A stretch of 64,000 bases of DNA from Bacteroidota bacterium (lineage in GTDB: Bacteria; Bacteroidota; Bacteroidia; Bacteroidales; VadinHA17), in the NCBI GenBank assembly GCA_029564935.1, contig JAKQPD010000058.1, forward strand, positions 40,083 to 104,082, written 5' to 3'. Position 1 is the first letter of the stretch. Each line of letters opens with the position of its first letter. Positions 20,818-31,522 of the stretch are shown piece by piece. The translations under genes were made by a program, and so were the position numbers. The notes beneath the pieces were generated by a model. That model searched no databases. It was not told the DNA's origin and saw nothing but the letters and a program-made list of their open reading frames with translations.

Positions 20818-21600
20818 ATGGGAAGGATAATTGCGATAGCCAATCAGAAGGGTGGAGTAGGCAAGACGACTACTGCAATAAATCTGGCAGCGAGCCTCGC
20901 GGCTCTTGAAAAGAAGATATTGATAGTTGATGCGGATCCGCAGGCAAATGCTACCTCCGGGATCGGGATTGACACTCGTCAGATGAGGAGTACGATTTAT
21001 GATTGTCTTATTGAGAATAAGGAGCCGGCCGAAGCTATTTTGCGTTGTGAGATAGAGAATCTTTCACTGATGCCATCGAACATAGATCTTGTGGGGGCTG
21101 AAATTGAGATGCTTGACCGGCCGGAAAGGGAGAAGATACTGAAGAATGTGATAAGCAGGATAGAGAATGATTATGATTTCATATTTATTGATTGCTCTCC
21201 TTCGCTCGGTTTGCTTACTGTAAATGCACTTACCGCAGCTCATTCGGTTATAATACCGGTTCAGTGTGAATATTTTGCCCTTGAAGGTCTGGGGAAGCTG
21301 CTTAATACTATAAAGATAATTCAGAATAACCTGAATACTGGCCTTGAGATTGAAGGATTTCTCCTGACTATGTATGATGCCAGGCTGAGGTTATCAAATC
21401 AGGTTGCCGATGAGGTGAACAAGCATTTCCAGCAGATGGTATTCAAGACAATTATTCAGAGGAATGTCAAGCTTTCCGAAGCGCCAAGTTTTGGACAGCC
21501 TGCAATTCTTTATGATGCTGATTCGCGTGGGACAGTCAATTATCTTAATCTGGCCAAGGAGCTTCTTGAGAAGGAAGAGGCGAGGGTTAAGCAGGTTTAA
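20818..21600 (+). CDS. parA: ParA/Soj family chromosome partitioning ATPase (ORF track start 20776)
   Basis: MGRIIAIANQKGGVGKTTTAINLAASLA. Confidence 0.96.
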   Translation: MGRIIAIANQKGGVGKTTTAINLAASLAALEKKILIVDADPQANATSGIGIDTRQMRSTIYDCLIENKEPAEAILRCEIENLSLMPSNIDLVGAEIEMLDRPEREKILKNVISRIENDYDFIFIDCSPSLGLLTVNALTAAHSVIIPVQCEYFALEGLGKLLNTIKIIQNNLNTGLEIEGFLLTMYDARLRLSNQVADEVNKHFQQMVFKTIIQRNVKLSEAPSFGQPAILYDADSRGTVNYLNLAKELLEKEEARVKQV

Positions 21601-21621
21601 AGGATTTTTACCAGATAAGGA

Positions 21622-22509
21622 ATGGTTATGGCAAAAAAGAATGCATTGGGAAGAGGGCTGGGCGCTTTGATCGAAGGTGTTGAAAAGGAGATCCTCGAGA
21701 AGAAAGTTGAAGCTAACACTGATATACCGGTTGATCTTATAGACGGGAATCCATATCAGCCGAGGAGCAGCTTTGATGAGCAGGCCATGGAAGAGCTTGC
21801 CGCTTCGATCAGAAAGCTTGGCATCGTTCAGCCTCTCACGGTAAGGGAAACCGGTAGCGGAAGATACCAGCTGATAGCAGGTGAAAGACGCTTAAGAGCT
21901 TCCAGGCTGGCAGGGCTGACACATGTTCCCGCCTATATAAGGACTGCTGATGACCAGGCGATGCTTGAGCTGGCTCTGGTTGAGAATATACAGCGTGAAG
22001 ACCTCGACGCGGTGGAGGTTGCCATCAGTTTTCAGCGTCTTATTGAAGAGTGCAGGCTTACCCAGGAACAACTCAGCGAACGGGTGGGAAAACAAAGATC
22101 GACGGTCGCGAATTACCTGAGATTGCTGAAGCTTCCGGCCGAGATCCAGCTGGGGATACGGAACAAACATGTGACTATGGGCCATGCCAGGACCCTTGTG
22201 AATATTGAAGATCCAAAAAAACAGATCTCCGTATATTATAAAATTATCGACGGCGATCTGTCGGTACGGCAGACTGAAGAACTTGTAAGACATTTGCAGA
22301 CCGCAACGGGAAAGGATTCCGAAAAGACCAGAAGGAAACAACAACTGAATCAGGATTTTATACAGCTGACAGATCAGCTGAATAAGATATTTTCAGTAAA
22401 CGTAAATTTCAGGATCAATGAACAGGGAAAAGGGAAAATCGTCATTCCTTTTGACAATAACGAAGAGATGGAACGCATTTTAGGCCTGCTTGATCGCCTG
22501 AACACCTGA
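21622..22509 (+). CDS. parB: ParB/RepB/Spo0J family partition protein
   Basis: RLRASRLAGLTHVPAYIR; ENIQREDLDAVEVA; HTH region. Confidence 0.96.
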   Translation: MVMAKKNALGRGLGALIEGVEKEILEKKVEANTDIPVDLIDGNPYQPRSSFDEQAMEELAASIRKLGIVQPLTVRETGSGRYQLIAGERRLRASRLAGLTHVPAYIRTADDQAMLELALVENIQREDLDAVEVAISFQRLIEECRLTQEQLSERVGKQRSTVANYLRLLKLPAEIQLGIRNKHVTMGHARTLVNIEDPKKQISVYYKIIDGDLSVRQTEELVRHLQTATGKDSEKTRRKQQLNQDFIQLTDQLNKIFSVNVNFRINEQGKGKIVIPFDNNEEMERILGLLDRLNT

Positions 22510-22560
22510 AAATATTATCTTTACTGCGCCGTTTAACTGGTACGTCCGGTTTCATAACTG

Positions 22561-23196
22561 ATGAAGGCGCAGATATTAATAACAATATTGATAATTTCTT
22601 TGCTGTTCTGCATTCTGCAGAGCAGTACAGCACAGGATACTATTGCCGTTCCGGAAAAGGTTAAACGCTTCCTTAAAGCTGATCCCATGAGAGCAACAAT
22701 GCTGGCTGTTGCATTGCCAGGACTGGGACAGATCTATAACAGGAAATTCTGGAAAGTACCTTTTGTCTATGCAGGCTTCGGCGGCGCCGTCTTTGCAATA
22801 ACATATAATTCAACAAATTATAATAAGTTCATGAAGGCTTATCAGGATTTCACTGACGATATTCCGCAGACAGATTCCTACCTCGAACTTATTAAAAATG
22901 CTGATCCTGCAACATACGACCCTGTACTCCATCCTAAAACCTACGATCCTTCTGCGGCATCGTGGTACACGGAAAGAATGTTAAGACAGGTAGATTATTT
23001 TAAAAAATACCGTGACCTTTCGTATATTGGCTTCGCTGCGTGGTACCTTCTTACGGTTCTCGATGCAAATGTAGACGCAAGTCTGTTTAACTATGATATC
23101 AGCAATAACCTCAACCTGCAGATTGAACCGGTTCAGGTACCACAGGAAGGTTTTGCTGCTCTGGGACTGAATGTCAGTTTCAGACTGTTTTTTTAA
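22561..23196 (+). CDS. DUF5683-type protein with N-terminal signal
   Basis: RATMLAVALPGLGQIYNRKFWKVPFVYAGFGGAVFAI... Confidence 0.8.
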   Translation: MKAQILITILIISLLFCILQSSTAQDTIAVPEKVKRFLKADPMRATMLAVALPGLGQIYNRKFWKVPFVYAGFGGAVFAITYNSTNYNKFMKAYQDFTDDIPQTDSYLELIKNADPATYDPVLHPKTYDPSAASWYTERMLRQVDYFKKYRDLSYIGFAAWYLLTVLDANVDASLFNYDISNNLNLQIEPVQVPQEGFAALGLNVSFRLFF

Positions 23197-23211
23197 CTTA
23201 ATGACGGGACG

Positions 23212-24759
23212 ATGAGGATAAGAGATTTTGTTACGATTATTTGCATTGCACTGACTGTAAATATCAATGCTATAGCAGTTAACGATACAATAATAATCAG
23301 ATCGGATACCAGTGCCGATATTATTACGGCCAACCTGGACAGCCTTGTGAACAGCTGGTATGTAAAAATGGCTCTTGCGGATAATCCGGACCTGTTGTCG
23401 GATGACTCCAATGGAATTATGTTTACGGATTCCGTTTATAAGGAAAGACTGGGCAGGATCAATACAATAATTAGGCTTCCATACGGATCCATAATCCGGA
23501 ATCATATCCATGTTTATACGGTGAAGAAAAGGGAGCTTTTCAGTTCGATCATGGGATTGAAGGATTATTATTTCCCTATGATCGAGAATATTTTCGATTC
23601 CTATGGAATACCCGTTGAGCTGAAATATATGGCAATAATTGAATCGGCTCTTAATCCGAATGCCGTATCAAGGGTAGGGGCAACGGGTCTGTGGCAGTTC
23701 ATGTACAGCACCGGCCGTTCTTACGGTCTTACTGTAAATTCGATAGTCGACGAGCGCAGGGATCCCGTTAAGGCAACTCATGCAGCTGCGCGGTATATGA
23801 AGGATCTGTATGCTATTTATAAAGACTGGATCCTTGTAATTGCTGCTTATAACTGTGGTCCCGGTAATGTGAACAAAGCCATCCGGAGGTCGGGAAACAA
23901 AAAAGATTACTGGGAGATCTATTACAGGCTTCCCAGGGAAACAAGAGGTTATATCCCCGGATTTGTAGCCGCCATGTATGCGGTTAACTATTATGACCTT
24001 CATAAGATCAAACCGCTGCCCCTTAATTTTCCTGTTGCGACCGACACTATAATGATTAATAACGATATTCATCTTGACCAGATATCGGAAGTTATGAAAA
24101 TCCCTGCAGGAGAGCTCCGGGCTCTCAATCCGCAGTACCGGACCGGGCTCGTTCCCGGATCGGCAAAGCCGCAGGCACTTACGCTTCCTGTAAGCCATCT
24201 GGGGGACTTTATCGACCTGAATGATACCATTAGGGGCTATAAATCAGATGTTTACCTCACCAATTCTATCCGGCTTGTCGATCCTTCAAGATCGACATAT
24301 GTTCCGGCTGATGTAAAAGGAAAAACAAAGCTGATTTATAAGGTTAAGGAGGGCGATAATCTTGGATTCATTTCGGAATGGTACAGGGTCAGTCTTTCTG
24401 ACCTCAGGTACTGGAATAATATTTACCGGAATACAATCAGGATAGGTCAGAACCTGGCAATTTATGTCGACCCGGCAAAAGCCGGTCAGTATGGAGGTAT
24501 AAATGAGATGTCATTTGCAGAAAAACAGGCAATGATTGGTAAGAGTGCTCCGGTCAGTGTTCAGCCTATTGCGTCACTTCTTCAAAACCAGACCGATGGG
24601 GATTATATAACCCATACTGTCAGGTATGGCGATACTATATGGGATATTGTAAAAATGTACGACAATGTTACAATAAGTGATATACTCTCACTGAACGGTA
24701 TTTCAGATCCGCAGAAGATACAGGTAGGACAGAAGCTGAAGATCAAGAAGAAAAGCTGA
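23212..24759 (+). CDS. Membrane-bound lytic transglycosylase (MltD-like) with two LysM repeats
   Basis: SLT: ESALNPNAVSRVGATGLWQFMYSTGRSYGL; LysM: YKVKEGDNLGFISEWY, HTVRYGDTIWDIVKMY. Confidence 0.94.
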   Translation: MRIRDFVTIICIALTVNINAIAVNDTIIIRSDTSADIITANLDSLVNSWYVKMALADNPDLLSDDSNGIMFTDSVYKERLGRINTIIRLPYGSIIRNHIHVYTVKKRELFSSIMGLKDYYFPMIENIFDSYGIPVELKYMAIIESALNPNAVSRVGATGLWQFMYSTGRSYGLTVNSIVDERRDPVKATHAAARYMKDLYAIYKDWILVIAAYNCGPGNVNKAIRRSGNKKDYWEIYYRLPRETRGYIPGFVAAMYAVNYYDLHKIKPLPLNFPVATDTIMINNDIHLDQISEVMKIPAGELRALNPQYRTGLVPGSAKPQALTLPVSHLGDFIDLNDTIRGYKSDVYLTNSIRLVDPSRSTYVPADVKGKTKLIYKVKEGDNLGFISEWYRVSLSDLRYWNNIYRNTIRIGQNLAIYVDPAKAGQYGGINEMSFAEKQAMIGKSAPVSVQPIASLLQNQTDGDYITHTVRYGDTIWDIVKMYDNVTISDILSLNGISDPQKIQVGQKLKIKKKS

Positions 24760-24761
24760 TC

Positions 24762-25937
24762 TTATACATTTCCTCCGGAGACAGGTCTGGCATAGGTAAG
24801 CACATCGGCGCCGGTTATTTCATCCCTGCACAGTATTATTAGTCTCTCGAGGACGTTCCTGAATTCCCTTATGTTGCCAGTCCACTCGATTTTCTGAAGC
24901 TCCTTTATGGCATCTTTCCTTATAACCTTTTTGCTCATACCATACTCCTTGCAGATCATTGTATTGAAGTGATCAGCAAGAAGCGGGATATCTTCCTCCC
25001 GTTCGTTGAGAGTGGGAACATGGATAAGAATTACGCTGAGCCGGTGATAAAGATCCTCTCTGAAGGAGTTGTTCTCAATCTCCTTCTTTATATTCTTGTT
25101 TGTTGCGGTGACAACCCTCACATTGACCTGGATATCCTTGTCGGATCCGACCCTTGTTATCCTGTTTTCCTGGAGAGCCCTCAGGACTTTTGCCTGGGCT
25201 GAAAGGCTCATATCGCCTATTTCATCGAGGAACAATGTTCCTCCGTTAGCCTGTTCAAACTTTCCAATGCGTTGTTTTATGGCAGAGGTGAATGAACCTT
25301 TCTCGTGTCCGAATAGTTCACTTTCAATCAGTTCCGAAGGTATTGCAGCACAGTTGACCTCAACGAACGGGCCTCTCGCCCTGTTACTCTTCTCATGGAT
25401 CTGATGGGCAACAAGTTCTTTTCCTGTACCATTTGCTCCTGTAATGAGAACCCGTGCTTCGGTCGGAGCAACCCTGTCTATCATCTCTTTTACCTTGCGT
25501 ATGGCTTCCGATTCACCAACAATCTCATACATCCTGCTTACCTTGTTCTTCAGAACCTGGGTCTGTGTTATCAGAGTTGATTTGTCCGTGGCATTCCTTA
25601 TTGTTATAAGGAGTCTGTTGAGGTCGAGGGGTTTTTCAAGAAAATCATAAGCACCTTTCTTTATAGCTTCAACAGCCGTATCAATATTACCATGACCTGA
25701 TATCATTATTACGGGTGTGACTGATGATATCTCAGTGATTTTCTGAAGGACTTCAATCCCGTCCATTTTCTGCATCTTTATATCACATAATACTATGTCA
25801 TAATTATTTGCAGAGAATAATTCAATCCCCGACGCCCCGTCCTCAGCAAGATCAACCTCATGCTTCTCATACTCCAGAACATCCTTCAAAGTGTTCCGGA
25901 TAGCCCTTTCGTCGTCAATTACCAGTATTTTTGACAT
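24762..25937 (-). CDS. NtrC-like response regulator (receiver + AAA+), apparently lacking a Fis HTH domain
   Basis: Receiver [14 protein letters not shown]; Walker [15 protein letters not shown] in place of GAFTGA; ends soon after AAA+ C-terminal [15 protein letters not shown]. Confidence 0.93.
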   Translation of the reverse strand: MSKILVIDDERAIRNTLKDVLEYEKHEVDLAEDGASGIELFSANNYDIVLCDIKMQKMDGIEVLQKITEISSVTPVIMISGHGNIDTAVEAIKKGAYDFLEKPLDLNRLLITIRNATDKSTLITQTQVLKNKVSRMYEIVGESEAIRKVKEMIDRVAPTEARVLITGANGTGKELVAHQIHEKSNRARGPFVEVNCAAIPSELIESELFGHEKGSFTSAIKQRIGKFEQANGGTLFLDEIGDMSLSAQAKVLRALQENRITRVGSDKDIQVNVRVVTATNKNIKKEIENNSFREDLYHRLSVILIHVPTLNEREEDIPLLADHFNTMICKEYGMSKKVIRKDAIKELQKIEWTGNIREFRNVLERLIILCRDEITGADVLTYARPVSGGNV

Positions 25938-25968
25938 TCATTTTTGGTTTAATAGTTCAAATACAATA

Positions 25969-26117
25969 GCTCAGAGCTCAGGGCTCAGAGCTCAGGGTTC
26001 ATCACATATTACCTGGCATGCAGTTGGCAGTTGGCAGTCATTAGCCCTTAGCCCTGCGCTCTGTGCTCTTTGCTCTGTGCTCTGTGCTCTGAGCCCTGTG
26101 CTCTGTGCCCTTCGCCC
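25969..26117. repeat. 7-bp drifting repeat tracts (gctcaga-type 25969-25996; gcagttg...ttagccc...tgtgctc...ttcgccc 26020-26117, 14 gapless units)
   Basis: Direct reading; ends 2 bp before permease stop codon (26120-26122). Confidence 0.93.
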
Positions 26118-26119
26118 TA

Positions 26120-27469
26120 CTATCCGCTGTACCTTAGCCATTTCCAGAGTTCTTTCCACGAGGTTTTCTTTCCGTACATAAGAATGCCTGTTCTGTAGAC
26201 TTTTGCTGCCATCCATACGAAGGCAATAAAGGTTATAACCATTAATGCCATCGACAGGATTATCTGCCAGGCGGGTACGCCAAAGGGAATCCTTGCGACC
26301 ATGACTATCGGTGATGTCAGCGGGATGATTGAAAACCAGAATGCAACAGAACTTTCAGGATTCTGCATAGTACCCATTGCCACAAGGAGTGCCAGAATTA
26401 TCGGTATTGTGACCGGCAGCATGAACTGCTGGGTCTCCGTCTCGTTGTCTACCGCCGATCCTATTGCCGCAAATATTGCCGCATAAAGCAGATAGCCTGT
26501 AACGAAGTAGAATATGAAAGAAAGTATTATAAGAGGCCAGTTCTGATTCATGGCACTGTCAAATATTTTAGCAAATTCCTCTGCCTGGGATGAAATCTCC
26601 CTGGTTTGGGCACTCGCCATCGCAGGCTGGTTTGCCGACATTACATCCTGGGTCACTGTTTGTGTGATATCCGTAATATCCGATTTTTTAAGGACAGTTG
26701 ATTTAACCACGGCAACCGCACCTATAGTCAGGAACACCCATATCAGGAACTGTGTAAGCCCGACAAGGGCAATTCCTATTATTTTTCCCATCATAAGCTC
26801 TGAAGGTTTTACAGAGGAGACAATTACTTCGACAACACGGCTTGTCTTTTCTTCAATCACACCTCTCATGACCTGTGATCCGAAAATGAACACGAGCATG
26901 TACATAAGCAATCCGCCTATATAGGCTAGAGCCATTGAAATTCCCGTACTTGTCTCGGTTGTTTTCCCTCTTTCATCAACCAGCTTTGTTGATACCGAAA
27001 CATTTGTCCTGATCTGCGTGAGTATTGAATCGAGGTTTTGAATATTATAGGTAAGAAGCTTCTGTTTTTCGATTTCTTTTTTCATTGAACCTGAAATATG
27101 ATCCAGAAGTCCTATGTCGGGTTGTTTTTTGGAATAGAGAATGGGGTTGTTAAGCGCTTCGGGAGAGAGATACAGTACACCGAAATACCCCGCTTCCTCG
27201 AATGTGTCGATCAGATCATTTATATTTGCGCCCTCCAGGTAGATGAATTTCTCATTCTTTGTGTCGGGGATTATATTTTTAAAAATTGCAGTATGATCTT
27301 CAACAATGGCTATCTTTTTGTAATCCTTGTCCCCCGAAAGCATTATCAGAGGTACAAGTATGACAAAGGAAGCTATAATCAGAGGCGCAAGAATTGTCAT
27401 TATTATGAAGGATTTCTTTCTGACCCTTGTCAGGTATTCCCGTTTGATAATTATAGCAGTCTTGGTCAT
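26120..27469 (-). CDS. ABC-2 type permease (NatB-like)
   Basis: ITRVRKKSF-type N-terminus, VMRGVIEEKTSRVVEVIVSSVKPSELMMGKIIGIALVGLTQ. Confidence 0.92.
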   Translation of the reverse strand: MTKTAIIIKREYLTRVRKKSFIIMTILAPLIIASFVILVPLIMLSGDKDYKKIAIVEDHTAIFKNIIPDTKNEKFIYLEGANINDLIDTFEEAGYFGVLYLSPEALNNPILYSKKQPDIGLLDHISGSMKKEIEKQKLLTYNIQNLDSILTQIRTNVSVSTKLVDERGKTTETSTGISMALAYIGGLLMYMLVFIFGSQVMRGVIEEKTSRVVEVIVSSVKPSELMMGKIIGIALVGLTQFLIWVFLTIGAVAVVKSTVLKKSDITDITQTVTQDVMSANQPAMASAQTREISSQAEEFAKIFDSAMNQNWPLIILSFIFYFVTGYLLYAAIFAAIGSAVDNETETQQFMLPVTIPIILALLVAMGTMQNPESSVAFWFSIIPLTSPIVMVARIPFGVPAWQIILSMALMVITFIAFVWMAAKVYRTGILMYGKKTSWKELWKWLRYSG

Positions 27470-27473
27470 GGAT

Positions 27474-28409
27474 TTAATCTTTAGAGGTTTGATCGGTTTC
27501 GTAATTACGGGATTGGACTACCCTTATGAATATCTCGTTCATTGAGGGCAGGGCAGGATTGAAAGATAAAATTGTTCCTTTATCAATTACATCTCTTAGA
27601 ATATCATTTGCCACCACGCGGCCCGGAGTTTTAAGCCTGATAGTGGTTTTTTCATTTTCAAACTGACGGCTCAGGATTTTGAACTGTCCGTTTTCAGGTA
27701 TAGCAATATTACCGCTGAACACAAGGTCATATTCATTTGCAGCCCATTTATTGCGGATATCACTTACTCCACCCTCCAGGATTGTTTTTGCTTTGTTTAT
27801 AAGAGTAATATTATCACAAAGCTCCTCGACAGATGACATATTATGAGTTGAAAAGATTATTGTTGCTCCCTTTTCCCTAAGGAAGAGGATCTCATTTTTT
27901 ATTGTGTTTACATTTACCGGATCAAACCCGGTGAAAGGTTCATCAAAAATTATGAGACTGGGTTCATGGAGTACAGTTGTAATGAACTGTACTTTTTGCT
28001 GCATACCTTTGGAAAGCTCCTCAACTTTTTTTCCCCACCAGTCAACTATATCGAGCTTTTTGAACCAGTATTTGAGTCGCCGCATTGCTTCAGTCTTTGA
28101 AAGGCCCTTGAGTTGTGCAAAGTACAGTGCCTGTTCCCCTACTTTCATTTTCTTGTACAGCCCTCTTTCTTCAGGAAGGTATCCGATCATTCTGACATCC
28201 TCCGGAGTAAGTTTTTTACCATTGAGGAATAGTGAGCCGGAATCTGGTCCTGTTATCTGGTTTATTATCCTCAGCAGAGTGGTTTTTCCTGCGCCGTTGG
28301 GCCCGAGAAGCCCGTAGATGCACTTGCCCGGAACGGAGATGCTGACATTATCGAGAGCAGTCACGGTTCCAAACTGTTTGGTGATGTTGGTTGCTTCAAA
28401 TAGTGGCAT
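27474..28409 (-). CDS. ABC transporter ATP-binding protein (NatA-like)
   Basis: GPNGAGKTTLLRIINQ, VEELSKGMQQKVQF, LIIFDEPFTGFDPVN. Confidence 0.96.
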   Translation of the reverse strand: MPLFEATNITKQFGTVTALDNVSISVPGKCIYGLLGPNGAGKTTLLRIINQITGPDSGSLFLNGKKLTPEDVRMIGYLPEERGLYKKMKVGEQALYFAQLKGLSKTEAMRRLKYWFKKLDIVDWWGKKVEELSKGMQQKVQFITTVLHEPSLIIFDEPFTGFDPVNVNTIKNEILFLREKGATIIFSTHNMSSVEELCDNITLINKAKTILEGGVSDIRNKWAANEYDLVFSGNIAIPENGQFKILSRQFENEKTTIRLKTPGRVVANDILRDVIDKGTILSFNPALPSMNEIFIRVVQSRNYETDQTSKD

Positions 28410-28502
28410 AGAGAAAGTATGTTTTGAGTAAAAGAGGTGTAAATATAAAAAATCTACTTGTCACTTCTGTGTATCATCTACTCTTGCTGATAAAAAAAAT
28501 TA

Positions 28503-28553
28503 AGAACTAACACAGAGATACACGGAGGTTCACAGAGTTACACAGAGAGTTAC
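28503..28553. repeat. Degenerate about 9-bp repeat (acacagaga/tacacggag/gttcacaga/gttacacag)
   Basis: Direct reading; immediately downstream of dnaJ 3' end (sense of dnaJ). Confidence 0.65.
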
Positions 28554-28563
28554 AATCAGAGTT

Positions 28564-29709
28564 TTATTCGAAATAGCCTCTCATTCTCTCGAAGAAACCT
28601 TTATCGTTCTTATCCGGACGGGGAATAAATGATTGTGATTCTTTAAGTTTTTCGATGACTTTGGCTTCTTCCCGCGTCATATTTTTTGGTATCCAGACGT
28701 TTACATTTACGAGCAGGTCGCCCCTGCCATAACCGTTGACTTCCGGGAGACCTTTACCTCTCAGTCTGAGTATTCTTCCGGGCTGGGTACCCGGTTCGAT
28801 CTTTATTTTAACATTATTATCAACAGTGGGAATTTCAACATTTGTTCCCAGGATTGCATCAGGAACACTGATGAAAAGGTTATAGATCAGATCGTTGCCT
28901 TCTCTTATTAATTCCGGATGTTCATCTTCCTCAATTACAACCAGAAGGTCGCCGTTGGCACCTCCTCTCCGGGCAGCATTACCCTTTCCCGAAAGGGTCA
29001 TCTGCATACCTCTGGCTACTCCTGCAGGTATATTGATCTTTATGATCTCTTCTTTCTGGACTATGCCTTCGCCATAGCATGACGGACATTTTCTTGTAAT
29101 TGTTTTGCCATCGCCGCCGCATGCCGGACAAACTGACGTAGTCTGCATCTGTCCAAGCATAGTATTTGTTACCCTTGTTACATGTCCGGTGCCGTGACAT
29201 GTCTGGCAGTTTGACAGGCTGCCGGCATCGGCAGCACCTGTTCCCCCGCACGCTGTACAGGTATCGTACTTGTTAACTTTGATTTTCTTTTCAGTACCGG
29301 AGGATATCTCGTTAAGGTTAAGTTTGACTTTTACCCTGAGGTTAGTTCCCTTGTTCACTCTGCGGCTTTTCCGGCCTGTGGAAAAACCTCCGAATCCTCC
29401 GAAAGCATCTCCGAAAATATCTCCGAAAGAAGAAAAAATGTCCTCGACTGTCATTCCGCCGCCTCCGAAGCCTCCGCTGGCTCCGCTCATACCGGCATGA
29501 CCGAACCTGTCATACCTCGATCTTTTTTCATCATTTGACAGAACCTCATAAGCCTCAGCTGCTTCTTTAAAGTTCTCCTCAGCTTTCTTGTCGCCCGGAT
29601 TTTTATCGGGATGGTATTTTAAAGCCTGTTTCCTGTAGGCTTTCTTTATTTCATCTTTGGTGGCATTTCTCGACACCCCCAGAACCTCATAATAATCTCT
29701 TTTTCCCAT
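28564..29709 (-). CDS. dnaJ: Chaperone DnaJ (ORF track to 29730)
   Basis: [40 protein letters not shown]; four CXXCXGXG-like zinc motifs. Confidence 0.97.
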   Translation of the reverse strand: MGKRDYYEVLGVSRNATKDEIKKAYRKQALKYHPDKNPGDKKAEENFKEAAEAYEVLSNDEKRSRYDRFGHAGMSGASGGFGGGGMTVEDIFSSFGDIFGDAFGGFGGFSTGRKSRRVNKGTNLRVKVKLNLNEISSGTEKKIKVNKYDTCTACGGTGAADAGSLSNCQTCHGTGHVTRVTNTMLGQMQTTSVCPACGGDGKTITRKCPSCYGEGIVQKEEIIKINIPAGVARGMQMTLSGKGNAARRGGANGDLLVVIEEDEHPELIREGNDLIYNLFISVPDAILGTNVEIPTVDNNVKIKIEPGTQPGRILRLRGKGLPEVNGYGRGDLLVNVNVWIPKNMTREEAKVIEKLKESQSFIPRPDKNDKGFFERMRGYFE

Positions 29710-29762
29710 CTCCTGACTTATTACCTGCAACTCCAGGCTTTAACATGAACAAGGTTGTTATA

Positions 29763-30425
29763 TTATTCCCCGACAATCACCTTTGAATGCCTTATAACTT
29801 TATCCTGAAGAAAGTACCCTTTGAGCACGACATCCACAATTTTACCTTTCATATTCTCATCTTCAACCTGTACTTTGCCAACGGCATCATGAAGATCGAA
29901 ATTAAAAGCACAGTTCAGCGCTTCTACTTCTGTAACACCATTCTGTTTCAGAAAATCAACGAATTTTGTATGGATAAGATCAATACCTTCTTTGACAGCA
30001 TTGCAATCTTTTGCATTGGCAGAATTGTTCAATGCTCTTTCAAAATCATCCATGAAAGGGAGCAGCTTCATCAGGATGCTTTCGGAAGCATATTTTGTCA
30101 GCTCCATTTTCTCCCTGAGGGTCCTTTTCCTGTAATTATCGAATTCAGCTGAAAGACGGAGATACCTGTCCTGCATCTCTGCCAGTTTTTCTTCATAAGA
30201 ATTATCCGGAGTACTAACTTTGTCAGTGCTCTCAGTTTTCTGTTCGTCACCTGTGACAATATCTCCTTCAGGTGCAGTTTCCGGTGTTTCTCCGCCCGGG
30301 GACTGCTCAGCAGGTTCTTCCACTTCTTTATTATCTTTATTTTCAGGGTCCTGTACTTCTTTGGTTTCCTCCTTCACAAAGCTCTTCTTTTTAATCATTT
30401 CTGATACTTTTCGATTTTTGAACAT
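29763..30425 (-). CDS. grpE: Nucleotide exchange factor GrpE
   Basis: YLRLSAEFDNYRKRTLREK, C-terminal GYFLQDKVIRHSKVIVGE. Confidence 0.95.
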   Translation of the reverse strand: MFKNRKVSEMIKKKSFVKEETKEVQDPENKDNKEVEEPAEQSPGGETPETAPEGDIVTGDEQKTESTDKVSTPDNSYEEKLAEMQDRYLRLSAEFDNYRKRTLREKMELTKYASESILMKLLPFMDDFERALNNSANAKDCNAVKEGIDLIHTKFVDFLKQNGVTEVEALNCAFNFDLHDAVGKVQVEDENMKGKIVDVVLKGYFLQDKVIRHSKVIVGE

Positions 30426-30505
30426 TACTACCTCAAATAGTCTGCCATGGATATGGAGATTGACAAATTGGCAGGCGGAAAGGATCGACGGTCCGAAGGT
30501 TTGAC

Positions 30506-30545
30506 GGTCTTGCAGTCTTGCAGTCTTGCGGTCTTGCAGTCTGGT
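30506..30545. repeat. 8-bp repeat (ggtcttgc/agtcttgc), about 5 units
   Basis: Direct reading. Confidence 0.85.
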
Positions 30546-30651
30546 ATTACTGACCTGTGGGAGGTATCAGACAGATGACTGATGGTTAAATAGACGGACG
30601 ACCAGACTGCCGGGCGGGCAATTGGTCAGACGATACTTATTTATGTGGGGA

Positions 30652-31299
30652 TCAATGCCGGTTATGGCTTTTCTTCTTAATGTACTGCTTGTTTTGCTGT
30701 TTGCCGTGGGGTTTGCCCTGCATGGGCTTTTTCTTTGGCTGGGGCAATAATTCTTTTACTTCAAGGATCCTGACTCCTTCAGTCATTTTAAGTTTACCGC
30801 CGGACAACTGGGTCATATCACCGATAATGACTTCATCGGCAACCTGGCTCCTGTTCCAGGTAACATATGATTTTTTCATCTGGTTGACTATCAGGGTTGT
30901 AAGGTATTCCTTCTCTTCTCCTTCTTCCATTTCTGATGCCGCATCTATCATAAGTTCAATTAAGCGGCCGTAATGCAGGAACCTGATGTCTCCCTGTTTG
31001 TATGGGATCTGATTCGGTTTTTCTTTGAACTTCGCCTTTTCGGGCATGGGGTAGGGAGAGTCAATCTCAAGATCAAAGCCTGCAATAAGCGCAAGATGAT
31101 CCCAGAGTTTATGCTTGAAGTCTCCCTCATCGCGCAGGTGCGGATTGAGATTACCCATTATCTGGATTATCGTTTTGGCAGCACGGTTCCTCTCATCCCT
31201 GTCCTCAATGGTCTTTACATGATCAACCATCTTCTGGACATTCCTGCCATACTCCGGTAATGCCATCCTTTTTCGCTGAGTATTATAATCGTATCCCAT
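30652..31299 (-). CDS. DUF4290-type protein
   Basis: YNTQRKRMALPEYGRNVQKMVDH..., KPNQIPYKQGDIRFLHYGRLIE. Confidence 0.85.
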   Translation of the reverse strand: MGYDYNTQRKRMALPEYGRNVQKMVDHVKTIEDRDERNRAAKTIIQIMGNLNPHLRDEGDFKHKLWDHLALIAGFDLEIDSPYPMPEKAKFKEKPNQIPYKQGDIRFLHYGRLIELMIDAASEMEEGEEKEYLTTLIVNQMKKSYVTWNRSQVADEVIIGDMTQLSGGKLKMTEGVRILEVKELLPQPKKKPMQGKPHGKQQNKQYIKKKSHNRH

Positions 31300-31522
31300 T
31301 ACACTTAAAATGTTTACCGCAAAGCTAACAATTAAATGTGAATTAATCCGGTTTTTCTTGAGAACAGATCAGAAGGTCATCACCGGTCTAAAGAGATTAT
31401 CACAATATCCTCCCGATCTGCCACTCATACACAAGATAGCTTCTTAAGTATCAGATGTTCAATAAGTCCCCCCCCTGGGGGATTTAGGGGTAAAAGAATA
31501 TCAGTAAGATTATGCACAGACT

